From: DATHZQ01 sp963823505
Lineage (GTDB): Bacteria; Actinomycetota; Acidimicrobiia; Spongiisociales; UBA5794
Length of the DNA stretch: 64,000 nt
Direction: 5' to 3'
Assembly (NCBI GenBank): GCA_963823505.1
Contig: CAWGLY010000005.1
Coordinates: forward strand, 1,984,001 to 2,048,000
The notes under the pieces are model-generated. The model was not told the origin of the DNA and ran no database searches. It saw nothing but the letters and a program-made list of their open reading frames with translations. Positions 33,468-41,212 of this stretch are shown here, piece by piece. The translations under genes were made by a program, and so were the position numbers. Every line of letters starts with the position of its first letter. Position 1 is the first letter of the stretch.

Positions 33468-35153
33468 ATGACGTTCGACCACTCCCACCCCATCTTCAGG
33501 CTGAGCGACCAACTCGTCGACGAGCTGTGCGACATCTTCCCCGATGAGGCGACCTATCTCGGGATCGCCGGCTACGACGACCGGTGGACCGATCTATCCC
33601 CACAAGGCGCAGAGACGGCCGTGGCGCGCATGCGCGACATGCTCAACCGGGTCAACGCCCTGCCGCCCCCGAAAACGCGCTGGGACGAGCTCGCCATCGC
33701 TGCCGCCACCGATGAGTTGGAGAACCAGCTCATCTTCTACGAGCACGACGCCCACCTGAGGGCACTCAACTCCATTGCCTCTCCCGTCCAGGGTCTGCGC
33801 GAACCGTTCGACCACATGAAGCGTGGCGACCAAGAGGCGTGGAGCAACATCGCCACCCGCCTCGAACGGCTTGACGAGGCGATCGATCGATACATCGAAT
33901 CGCTCGACGCCGGCAGGACCGCAGGGAAGGCGGTGCCCCTCCGCCAAGTCGAGGAGGCGGTTCGACAGGCAAATGTCAACGCAGGGGATGAGTCGTTCTT
34001 CCTCACCCTTCCCACCGAATTCGGCGAGGCAGGAATCGACGACCCGGAACTCGCTGCCCGCATCACCGCAGGCGCAGACCGGGCACGCCAGGCCTACCTG
34101 AAGCTGACCACCTACCTGACGGATGTCTACGCACCAGATGCCCCCGGCAAAGACTCCGCCGGGGCCGAGGAGTATCGATGGCGGGCGGCCAGCATGCTTG
34201 GCATGGACATCGACCCGATGGAGACGTATGCGTGGGGTTGGACCGAGGTGACCACGCTCCGCGCCCGCATGGAGAGCGTCGCCAAGGACATCGTGCCCGG
34301 GGGCGGCATCCCGGAGGCTCTCGAGGTGCTGAAGACCGATCCGGAACGCCTGGCCGCCACACCGGACGACCTGGTTGCCTTCCTGTCGGCTCGCCTCGAC
34401 GAAGCCCTGGAGCGGTTGGCAGGCTCTCACTTCGAAGTCCCCGAGCAGATTCGTGCCTGTGACGTGAAGCTGGCCCCTCCAGGCGGATCACTGGGCGCCT
34501 ACTACGTCGGCCCCAGCGAAGACTTCACGCGGCCGGGATCCGTGTGGTGGTCGATCGACCGCAACGTTCCGACGCCGCTCTACGACAACGTGTCGACCGC
34601 ATACCACGAGGGTTTCCCCGGCCACCACCTTCAAGTTGGCATCCAAGTGTCCCTGGCCGATCGGCTCAGCCGCATGCACCGGCTGTGGATCTGGAAATCG
34701 GGGAGCGGCGAGGGTTGGGCGCTCTACGCCGAGCGCCTGATGGACGAGCTCGGCTACCTCGACCGGCCGGACTACGTGTTCGGATTCCTCGCGGCACAGA
34801 TGCTGCGGGCCTGCCGGGTGGTCGTCGACATCGGCTGCCACCTCGAGCTGGCGATCCCGGAAGGCCAACCCTTCCACCCTGGCGAAACCTGGAGCTACGA
34901 GCTGGCTGTCGAAATGCTCCAGACCTATGCCACATTGGACAAGGCCAACGCCGAATCCGAAGTGAAGCGGTACCTGGGCTGGCCGGGACAGGCGATCTCC
35001 TACAAGGTGGGCGAGCGGGAGATCCTCGAGCTACGGGCGGAGATGCAGGCCCGTGAAGGCGAGGCTTTCGACGAAAAGGCCTTCCACCGCCGCCTCCTCG
35101 AGGTCGGCCCGCTCGGGCTCGACCTGGTGCGGAGGTTCGTCCTGGACGGGTGA
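33468..35153 (+). CDS. DUF885 family metallopeptidase-like protein
   Basis: The protein has 561 residues. The zinc motif HEGFPGHH lies near residue 384, with EGWALYAERLMDELG about 45 residues later, both hallmarks of DUF885 proteins. The family has zincin-like helical architecture; the substrate is unknown. No signal peptide, so it is cytosolic. The ATG at 33468 has a CGGAGGA site 4 bases upstream; the long open frame before it is antisense to the GGCT gene. The sigma-factor gene starts 66 bases after its stop. Confidence 0.88.
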   Translation: MTFDHSHPIFRLSDQLVDELCDIFPDEATYLGIAGYDDRWTDLSPQGAETAVARMRDMLNRVNALPPPKTRWDELAIAAATDELENQLIFYEHDAHLRALNSIASPVQGLREPFDHMKRGDQEAWSNIATRLERLDEAIDRYIESLDAGRTAGKAVPLRQVEEAVRQANVNAGDESFFLTLPTEFGEAGIDDPELAARITAGADRARQAYLKLTTYLTDVYAPDAPGKDSAGAEEYRWRAASMLGMDIDPMETYAWGWTEVTTLRARMESVAKDIVPGGGIPEALEVLKTDPERLAATPDDLVAFLSARLDEALERLAGSHFEVPEQIRACDVKLAPPGGSLGAYYVGPSEDFTRPGSVWWSIDRNVPTPLYDNVSTAYHEGFPGHHLQVGIQVSLADRLSRMHRLWIWKSGSGEGWALYAERLMDELGYLDRPDYVFGFLAAQMLRACRVVVDIGCHLELAIPEGQPFHPGETWSYELAVEMLQTYATLDKANAESEVKRYLGWPGQAISYKVGEREILELRAEMQAREGEAFDEKAFHRRLLEVGPLGLDLVRRFVLDG

Positions 35154-35218
35154 GTCTGCAACCGGTTGCCACGCCGCGGGGTTCTCCCCTGCAAGGGCAA
35201 TCGAGGAGACCACCCGTG

Positions 35219-35797
35219 ATGATCATGGATACCAGAGACACCGTCGACTTGCCTCAGCTTGCTCGCCGGCTTGCCGTTGGCCGCGACGAGGCATTCACCG
35301 ACTTCGTCAGGGCGCTCCAGGGACCGATGTACTCGGGCGCGCTCCGGCTGACCGGAAGCCCCCAGGACGCCGAAGAAGTCACGCAGGAGACGTTTGTGCG
35401 GGCATATCGGGCACTTGATCGGTACCCACCCGAACAGATCAGGGACCTGCGGCTGCAGCCGTGGCTATGGACGATCGCGCTCAACCTGTGCCGCAACCTG
35501 GCGCGATCGAAGCAACGCAAGCCGAGACCGAGTCCCCTCGACAGTCACCCGGAGCCGATGTCCAGCGATTCGACGGAGGAAGACGCACTCGACGCCGTCG
35601 ACGACGTCTGGCAGCGGCGTCTGGCGACGCTGTCCCCGCCGGTACGCACCGCGGTGATCCTCCGCCACGTCGTCGGGTTGGGATATCAGGAGATCGCCGA
35701 GGCCCTCGATCGCCCGACCGGCACCGTGAAGTCCGATGTGCACCGCGGCGTCGAGAAGCTGCGCACCATCGTTGCCAGCGAAGGAGCTGAACTGTGA
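35219..35797 (+). CDS. ECF-type sigma factor coupled to an Ogt-Ada protein
   Basis: The protein has 192 residues. Region 2 includes GALRLTGSPQDAEEVTQETFVRAY and the region 2.4 helix LWTIALNLCRN. Region 4 includes LGYQEIAEALDRPTGTVKSDVHRGVEKLR. The start is taken as ATG 35219 (GAGGAGA site); GTG at 35216 is equally possible. It overlaps the next gene by 4 bases (GTGA). No anti-sigma gene of the usual kind is present, so the next protein is the obvious candidate for a regulator. Confidence 0.88.
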   Translation: MIMDTRDTVDLPQLARRLAVGRDEAFTDFVRALQGPMYSGALRLTGSPQDAEEVTQETFVRAYRALDRYPPEQIRDLRLQPWLWTIALNLCRNLARSKQRKPRPSPLDSHPEPMSSDSTEEDALDAVDDVWQRRLATLSPPVRTAVILRHVVGLGYQEIAEALDRPTGTVKSDVHRGVEKLRTIVASEGAEL

Positions 35798-36579
35798 GCA
35801 ACATCCCCACCAGTCGCGATGTCGAAGCCGCCCTCACCGAGCTTGCCGTCGAGGCGCCGAGCCATCTCGAGGATCGGATCCTCGCCGCAATTGGGATCGC
35901 TGATCGTATGGCCGTCATCGCCGGTCCGCTCGGACCGCTGTGCATCGTGTTCAACGACCACGGTGTCGTCGGCTGCGCCCCCGCAGAGAAATGGGAGCAC
36001 TACGCAGAGCACCATCCTGGCCGGCCCGTTGTCGAGGTCGACGACATGCCGGCCCGGCTGGCCGATCAGGTACGCCGGTCGCTGGACACGGGCAAGCTCG
36101 GGCGTCTCCCTGTCGACCTCTCCAACCTCACGGACTTCCAGCAGGCCGTGCTCCTCAAGACGGCGGAGATCCCCCCGGGCGAGATCCGTCCCTACGGATG
36201 GATTGCCAAGGAGATCGGGAAGCCCGGTGCGGTCCGCGCCGTGGGGTCGGCGCTCAACCGTAACCCCATCCCGGTCTTGATCCCGTGCCATCGCGTCGGC
36301 CGCAGCGACGGGCACATCGGCGAGTACGCCTACGGTCCCAGAATGAAGCGCAGCCTGCTCGAGCACGAGGGTCTCGACCCCGACGAGGTCGAGGCGCTGG
36401 CCGACCGCGGGGTGCGCTACGTCGGCACCCGGAACGGCCATGACTACTGCCTGCCGACGTGCCGGTACGTCAAGCGCATCTACCCGGAGAACCGCGTCGA
36501 GTTCCGATCGGCGAAGTCGGCGGCCGACGCCGGGTATACCCCCTGCAGCGTTTGCCGCCCTGAGGCGATGGCCGGCTGA
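35794..36579 (+). CDS. methylated-DNA methyltransferase (Ogt) with C-terminal Ada zinc domain
   Basis: The protein has 261 residues. Residues 1-37 form a short acidic helix of unknown type. Residues 40-195 are an Ogt/MGMT domain with the acceptor Cys165 in IPCHRV. Residues 200-258 form a second Cys domain: CLPTC (219, 223) and PCSVC (251, 254), spaced as in the zinc domain of E. coli Ada, which takes methyl from phosphotriesters. In Ada this domain is N-terminal and joined to a helix-turn-helix; here it is C-terminal and none is present. The GTG overlaps the sigma factor stop. Known enzyme activities are expected; a role as a methylation-sensing control of the sigma factor is inference. Confidence 0.85.
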   Translation: MSNIPTSRDVEAALTELAVEAPSHLEDRILAAIGIADRMAVIAGPLGPLCIVFNDHGVVGCAPAEKWEHYAEHHPGRPVVEVDDMPARLADQVRRSLDTGKLGRLPVDLSNLTDFQQAVLLKTAEIPPGEIRPYGWIAKEIGKPGAVRAVGSALNRNPIPVLIPCHRVGRSDGHIGEYAYGPRMKRSLLEHEGLDPDEVEALADRGVRYVGTRNGHDYCLPTCRYVKRIYPENRVEFRSAKSAADAGYTPCSVCRPEAMAG

Positions 36580-36606
36580 CCCGGGCGGCCGGACCGGTAG
36601 CGGTGG

Positions 36607-37239
36607 TCAGTCGTCCAACGTGAGATAGCCGTGTTTGAATGCCGCGCGCATCAGCTCGACGACGCTGTGGGCGTCGAGTTTCGCCATGATGCTCACCCGA
36701 TGCCGCTCCACGGTCTTGACGCTGATACCCAGGTGGGAGCCGATGGCCCGATTGGTGAGACCATCACCGATCAGCCTCAGCACCTGACGTTCTCGCTCGG
36801 TCAACTCCCCAGGGGGTGGCGGCACCGCACCGTGATCACCTGCCGCCAACGCGGTGTTCGGAGCGAGGTATGTGCCGCCGGACGCCGCAACCCGGATGGC
36901 GAGCATCAAGTCGTCGACGATCGACCCTTTGAGGACATACGCCTTCACCCCCGCATCGACTGCACTCCGCACCAGCGCAGCGTCGTCGTGCATGGTCAAC
37001 ATCACCACTGCCGTCCGCACCGACCGGCGAGTCAGCTCTTCCGCCGCCTGTATGCCGTTGAGGACCGGCATGGTCATGTCCATGACCAGCACGTCCGGAT
37101 CCGTCGCAATCGTCAGCTCGACGGCGGCAGCACCGTCCCCCGCCTCCCCCACCACTTCGATGTCGTCGGACCGTTCCAGCAAGGCACGAATCCCTTGCCG
37201 GACCAGTTCGTGATCGTCGGCGACGGCGACACGAATCAT
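36607..37239 (-). CDS. LuxR-family response regulator
   Basis: The protein has 210 residues. The receiver domain has the Asp pocket ADD at 7-9, the phospho-acceptor Asp54 in LVMDMTMP and Lys in the final VLKGS. The LuxR/GerE helix-turn-helix (about 142-205) contains LTERERQVLRL and SVKTVERHRVSIM. It is the partner of the histidine kinase, whose gene overlaps its start by 4 bases (ATGA). Confidence 0.93.
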   Translation of the reverse strand: MIRVAVADDHELVRQGIRALLERSDDIEVVGEAGDGAAAVELTIATDPDVLVMDMTMPVLNGIQAAEELTRRSVRTAVVMLTMHDDAALVRSAVDAGVKAYVLKGSIVDDLMLAIRVAASGGTYLAPNTALAAGDHGAVPPPPGELTERERQVLRLIGDGLTNRAIGSHLGISVKTVERHRVSIMAKLDAHSVVELMRAAFKHGYLTLDD

Positions 37240-38201
37240 GCGACGGGCAGCGAGGCGATGACGGAGGTTCCCGCCCCGTTCCGCGACTCGATCTCGAAGG
37301 TCCCGTTCAGGAGCCGAATGCGCTCCCGCATGCCGGCGATCCCGATCCCGCTCGACGGAATGGCTCCGTCAAAGCCGGTGCCGTTGTCGACAACGCTGAG
37401 GGTCAACCTGCCATCAGATGCGTCAAGAGCCACGTCGACGGCCGTCGCCTTCGAGTGGACTGCGACGTTCGACAACGCCTCCTGCAGCAGCCGGTAGAGG
37501 GATATCTCGACGGCATCCGAGGCACCGGGCGGTTGGTTGCTCGAATAACTGATCGCCAGATGAGTGCGGCGGGCGAAGTCGGCGCAGAATGACTGCAACG
37601 TCCTGTCGAGTCCCAATCCATCGAGCACGGGCGGCCGCAGATCGTGGGCGATGATGCGGATCTGGTCTCGGGTCGTCTCGACGAGCGCGACGGCATCGTC
37701 GAGCCCGACGCCGAAGCCTGCCCCTGCGGTGTCATCGAGGTCGTCCCGCATCAACTGCAGGCTGATCTTGAGCGCTGCCAGCGCCTGCCCCGCCTCGTCG
37801 TGCAGCTCTCGCGAGACCCGGTGACGCTCTTCCTCCTGAGCTACCACGACCCGCCGGGCAAGCTCGTGCATCGCCTCCTCTGCCCGGGTCAGCGCGGTCA
37901 CGTCGTGGGTGTAGACCCGGATGAGGACCTCGTCACCCACCGCGCTGAAACAGATCTTCTGCTCGAACACCTCGTCCCCCAGGTCGATTCTGCGGGTGAC
38001 GTGCTCGTCGCGGCCTGTGGCAAAGCCTCCGATGATCTCGTGAATGCCCGCCAGCAGGGGGTGGCGCCATCCGACGGCAACGATGTCGGGGAAGCGCGCC
38101 ATCGCCTCAGGGTTCGCATACCGAACCGTCCCGGCCGTGTCGGACTCGATGACGAGGTTCGGGTTCTCGTCGGGAAACAGTCGCCAATCGCGTTCAGCCA
38201 T
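37236..38201 (-). CDS. PAS-domain histidine kinase (NarL/DesK type)
   Basis: The protein has 321 residues. A PAS-like domain (about 10-115) is followed by a HisKA_3 helix with the phospho-acceptor His in VSRELHDEAGQ, and an HATPase domain with DNGTGFD and GIGIAGMRERI. No membrane segment is seen, so it is a cytosolic sensor. The ATG at 38201 begins MAERDW; a TACCCT -10-like sequence lies 9 bases upstream, which may mean a leaderless transcript. It faces a divergent membrane gene cluster at 38377, the likely target. Confidence 0.9.
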   Translation of the reverse strand: MAERDWRLFPDENPNLVIESDTAGTVRYANPEAMARFPDIVAVGWRHPLLAGIHEIIGGFATGRDEHVTRRIDLGDEVFEQKICFSAVGDEVLIRVYTHDVTALTRAEEAMHELARRVVVAQEEERHRVSRELHDEAGQALAALKISLQLMRDDLDDTAGAGFGVGLDDAVALVETTRDQIRIIAHDLRPPVLDGLGLDRTLQSFCADFARRTHLAISYSSNQPPGASDAVEISLYRLLQEALSNVAVHSKATAVDVALDASDGRLTLSVVDNGTGFDGAIPSSGIGIAGMRERIRLLNGTFEIESRNGAGTSVIASLPVA

Positions 38202-38247
38202 CGCCGCAAGAGGGTATACCGCCGACCGCACACATGGGTCGGACTGA

Positions 38248-38280
38248 AGACTTCGGCGCCTCGAAGAGGCACCGAAGTCT
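38248..38280. promoter_or_regulatory. inverted repeat in the divergent promoter region
   Basis: AGACTTCGG, a mismatch, GCCTC, loop GAA, GAGGC, mismatch, CCGAAGTCT. The palindrome sits between the divergent kinase and membrane-protein genes. It is a good candidate for the response-regulator binding site or a leader hairpin. Confidence 0.45.
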
Positions 38281-38376
38281 CGAGGAGTCCTCCACCGCCG
38301 TTGACGGCAACACCCCATACCGCGAGGCGGGCATACCTGATTGTGGCGGCAAGCGCTGCCATACACACTTGCAGGC

Positions 38377-38916
38377 ATGAGGGGGAACATCAGTCGTGTC
38401 AGCGTTGTGGCGACTCTCGCAGTCGCCGTGGTCGCGCTATCGGTATCGCCCGCCCTCGGGCATGGAGAGAATGATGCGCGACCACTGACACGCGGTGCAA
38501 CCGTAGGCCCGTACGTGATCTCGGTGTGGCAGGTAATCGGCGACCACGGCTCCGATCTCCCGTCGCACATGATCGTGACGTTCGACGGCGCCTCGCCGGA
38601 AGCGCACGACGCCGTCACCATCACGACCGGCCCGACCGGAACCGAGCTCGCGGGGCGCCGGCTGGAGACTGGATCATGGGAAACGGCCGGCACCGTTGCG
38701 TTCGGTGACAGCTTCACCGTCGCCATCGTTACGGCGGATGGTGCATGGGTTTCGGCGTCGATGATCGCACCGGAACCGCCGAGCAGCCGGCTCCCGATGC
38801 GACCACTCATGAGTCTCACGGTGTTCCTGACCACGGCAATGCTGCTGTGGCTGGGCCGCCGCACCAAGCGGGTGTGGACGTCTACACCCGTGAGACGGAC
38901 ACATCCATCTACGTGA
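38377..38916 (+). CDS. exported protein with C-terminal membrane anchor
   Basis: The protein has 179 residues. A signal peptide ends near ALGHG (residue 29), so the mature protein starts with a His (HGENDARP). A beta-rich domain of about 100 residues, an acidic-Pro linker, and one C-terminal helix followed by a basic tail complete it. The layout resembles small metal-handling domains (CopC/YtkA-like), with no clear Met or Cys motif. Role unknown. It starts a three-gene operon with the membrane protein and the permease. The ATG at 38377 is preferred over a GTG 12 codons earlier. Confidence 0.75.
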   Translation: MRGNISRVSVVATLAVAVVALSVSPALGHGENDARPLTRGATVGPYVISVWQVIGDHGSDLPSHMIVTFDGASPEAHDAVTITTGPTGTELAGRRLETGSWETAGTVAFGDSFTVAIVTADGAWVSASMIAPEPPSSRLPMRPLMSLTVFLTTAMLLWLGRRTKRVWTSTPVRRTHPST

Positions 38917-38932
38917 ACCGGGGGGAAGAGAA

Positions 38933-39526
38933 ATGACGACAGCAACCACACACATGACCACGATGCAGACCACCGGTCTGATCGAAAAACTCAACGGCGC
39001 CTGGCACGAGAAGGCGCTGTGGGTGTTCATGGTCGTGGTGATCGGCCACTGGGCGGAGCACATCGCACAGGGTGTCCAGATCTGGGTGCTCGACATGCCG
39101 CGGCCCGAGGCGCTCGGCGGGCTCGGTCTGCTGTTTCCCGTCCTGGTGAGCTCCGAGGCGATGCACTTCGGGTTTGCGATCACCATGTTCGCCGGGCTGT
39201 ACTTCCTCGGCAGGGGCTTCCAGGGCACGTCGCGGAAGTGGTGGAAGGCTTCGCTGGCCCTGCAGGGATGGCACTTCATCGAGCATGCCGTCCTGTTCGG
39301 CCAGGTGATCGTCGGCACGAACCTCTTCGGATCGCCCGTGCCGTCGAGCCTGCTCCAGCCGTTCGTCCCCCGTCCCGAACTGCACCTGTTCTACAACTTC
39401 ATCGTGTTCGTCCCGATGGTGGTCGCCATGTGGCTGCACACCCGTCCCGGCGAAGACGACGCCAACGCCTGCTCATGTGCGCTATCGGTCGATGGACCCA
39501 TGGTGTGCGAAGCGACCAGTGAATAA
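38933..39526 (+). CDS. multi-pass membrane protein, unknown
   Basis: The protein has 197 residues and about four membrane helices. His-Ala/Glu pairs are repeated in the helices: HWAEHIAQG, SSEAMHFGF, GWHFIEHAVL and PELHLFYNF, suggesting a metal or haem site in the membrane (inference). A Cys-rich end (NACSCALS) follows. The ATG at 38933 has a GGGGGAAGAG site. It is 16 bases after the previous gene and 34 bases before the permease. Confidence 0.75.
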   Translation: MTTATTHMTTMQTTGLIEKLNGAWHEKALWVFMVVVIGHWAEHIAQGVQIWVLDMPRPEALGGLGLLFPVLVSSEAMHFGFAITMFAGLYFLGRGFQGTSRKWWKASLALQGWHFIEHAVLFGQVIVGTNLFGSPVPSSLLQPFVPRPELHLFYNFIVFVPMVVAMWLHTRPGEDDANACSCALSVDGPMVCEATSE

Positions 39527-39559
39527 CCTGGCGCCTGCATACCGACCCCGGGGGAACTT

Positions 39560-40615
39560 CTGAAAGCCGACCTGACCAGTGAAACGTCGCTCGACCTTGC
39601 GCGGCGTTGGGCCTATCCAGCTGCGCTGTTCGCGGTGTACGCGGTATGGCTGACGTACATGGTCTCCACCGACAGCTGGTGGTACTTCTCGGAGCATTGG
39701 CCCGTCTCCGTCACCATGGCCTTTGGCTCGTTCGTCGCCGGCGCTACGGCCGAGGGAGGGGCGGCCATCGCCTTCCCCGTGTTCACCAAGGTCCTGCACA
39801 TCGAACCGGCAACGGCCGCACAGTTCGGGCTGATGATTCAGGCTGTCGGCATGACGATGGCGGGACTCGTGATCATCGTCCGGCGGGTCCCCATCCTGCC
39901 CAAGGTCATCCTCTGGGTCAGCCTCGGTGGTGTCGTCGGCCAGATCCTGGGAACGTTCTGGCTGACCGTCGGCTCGCCCTACTCGAAGATCTTGTTCACC
40001 TTCGTCGCCACGGTGTTTGGCGTCGCCCTGGCGATCTCGCGGTGGGTGCTCAAGTGGCAGCCTCTGAACGCCGTTCCCATCTGGGGCGGGCGCACGCAGT
40101 CGGCCTTCTTCGCCATCGGAGTCCTCGGCGGAACGTTCGCGGCAAATACGGGCTCCGGCATCGACATGCTCACCTTCATCGTGCTGACCCTGGCGCTGGG
40201 GATCAACGAAAAAGTCTCGACACCGAGCACGGTCATCATCATGGGCCTGAATTCGGTTGTCGGTTTTGCTCTGCACTACTTCATCAAGCAGGACATCGGC
40301 ATCGCCTTCGAGTACTGGATGGTGGCCGTGCCGATCGTCATCCTCGGCGCACCACTGGGGGCGTACTTCGCATCCCGTGCCAAGCGTGACCACATCATCG
40401 GGCTGCTGCTCTTCCTGATCGGACTCGAGCTGGTAACGACGCTGATCCTGGTCCCCTTCTCGTCGGCGGCAATCGCCATGACCATTGCGGCGGTCGCCGT
40501 GTGCGTGATCTGGTTCGCATCGATGCTCCGCTTCAGGGGCAAAGTGATCCGGGTGTACTCCGATCGGATGGGGGAAAGTCCCGATCAGCCCGAGTTCGAG
40601 ATGGCCACCAAGTAG
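39560..40615 (+). CDS. TauE/SafE (TSUP) family permease, start uncertain
   Basis: The predicted protein has 351 residues from a CTG at 39560, or 326 from the GTG at 39635. Eight or so membrane helices include ATAEGGAAIAFPV near the start and GGTFAANTGSGIDM in the middle, the repeated TSUP motif. Such permeases carry sulfite, organosulfonates or similar anions. GTG 39635 falls inside the first helix (YPAALFAVYAVWLTYMV), and no ATG, GTG or TTG lies between the previous stop and it. The CTG at 39560 has GGGGGAA just upstream, so it is my preferred start. Confidence 0.8.
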   Translation: MKADLTSETSLDLARRWAYPAALFAVYAVWLTYMVSTDSWWYFSEHWPVSVTMAFGSFVAGATAEGGAAIAFPVFTKVLHIEPATAAQFGLMIQAVGMTMAGLVIIVRRVPILPKVILWVSLGGVVGQILGTFWLTVGSPYSKILFTFVATVFGVALAISRWVLKWQPLNAVPIWGGRTQSAFFAIGVLGGTFAANTGSGIDMLTFIVLTLALGINEKVSTPSTVIIMGLNSVVGFALHYFIKQDIGIAFEYWMVAVPIVILGAPLGAYFASRAKRDHIIGLLLFLIGLELVTTLILVPFSSAAIAMTIAAVAVCVIWFASMLRFRGKVIRVYSDRMGESPDQPEFEMATK

Positions 40616-41175
40616 GCGTTCCCGCGCGGCGAAAGCCGGTAGCCCGGGTTCAGGCTGATCGTGAGCCCGAGGTTCTTCAGCTTGCGGACATCCCGTTTGA
40701 ACAGCGGCGTCTCGATACCGAACGATGCGGCGAGGTCGGGCGCCCGACGCTCGGGATTGGCCGCGATGCACTCGAGCACTTCGCGGGTCCAGGGTCCCCG
40801 CCGCGACGTCGCGTCAAGACGTGCCAACCGGCTGCTGATGGCCTCGACATCCGCAGCAGTCAGCACATCGTCTGCGGCCAGCTCGTCTCGCGGATCCGGT
40901 CCTCGAACCCGATGGAAGTGCACCCTGTAGAGCGGCAGATCGGATCCCCCTCGCAGGTCGGCAAACAGCGCTGCCGCGTCGGCGAACCCCGAACGCTGCG
41001 CCTCCGCGTCCGTCACCTCTCCCGGCTCGACGATGTCCACGGCCTCGACTTCGAGGATGCCACCCGGCGTCCGGTAGCGGTTGCCGACAACAACCTGCCG
41101 CCGCTTCCAGCGACGGAACGTCATGGTGATCGACCCGTCCTCCAGACCCGCCCAGAATGGCTTCGTGAACTGCAC
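40585..41175 (-). CDS. ASCH-domain protein with C-terminal winged-helix-like part
   Basis: The protein has 196 residues. The ASCH fold (about 1-100) opens FTKPFWAGLEDGSITMTFR and contains VGNRYRTPGG. ASCH domains bind RNA or modified bases. A linker leads to a winged-helix-like region (about 125-185) with RKLKNLGLTISLNPGYRLSPRG. The GTG at 41175 starts MQFTK. The 3' end overlaps the permease gene by 31 bases, on the opposite strand. Confidence 0.8.
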   Translation of the reverse strand: MQFTKPFWAGLEDGSITMTFRRWKRRQVVVGNRYRTPGGILEVEAVDIVEPGEVTDAEAQRSGFADAAALFADLRGGSDLPLYRVHFHRVRGPDPRDELAADDVLTAADVEAISSRLARLDATSRRGPWTREVLECIAANPERRAPDLAASFGIETPLFKRDVRKLKNLGLTISLNPGYRLSPRGNAYLVAISNSG

Positions 41176-41178
41176 CCG

Positions 41179-41206
41179 TCGACAGTAGACGACGGATCAC
41201 TACCAT
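41179..41206 (+). promoter_or_regulatory. leaderless promoter of the class V aminotransferase gene
   Basis: TCGACA at 41179-41184 is followed by a 16-base spacer and TACCAT at 41201-41206. The GTG at 41213 lies 7 bases after the -10 box, so the mRNA would start on it. This also explains the missing ribosome site. Confidence 0.6.
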
Positions 41207-41212
41207 CCGCTG

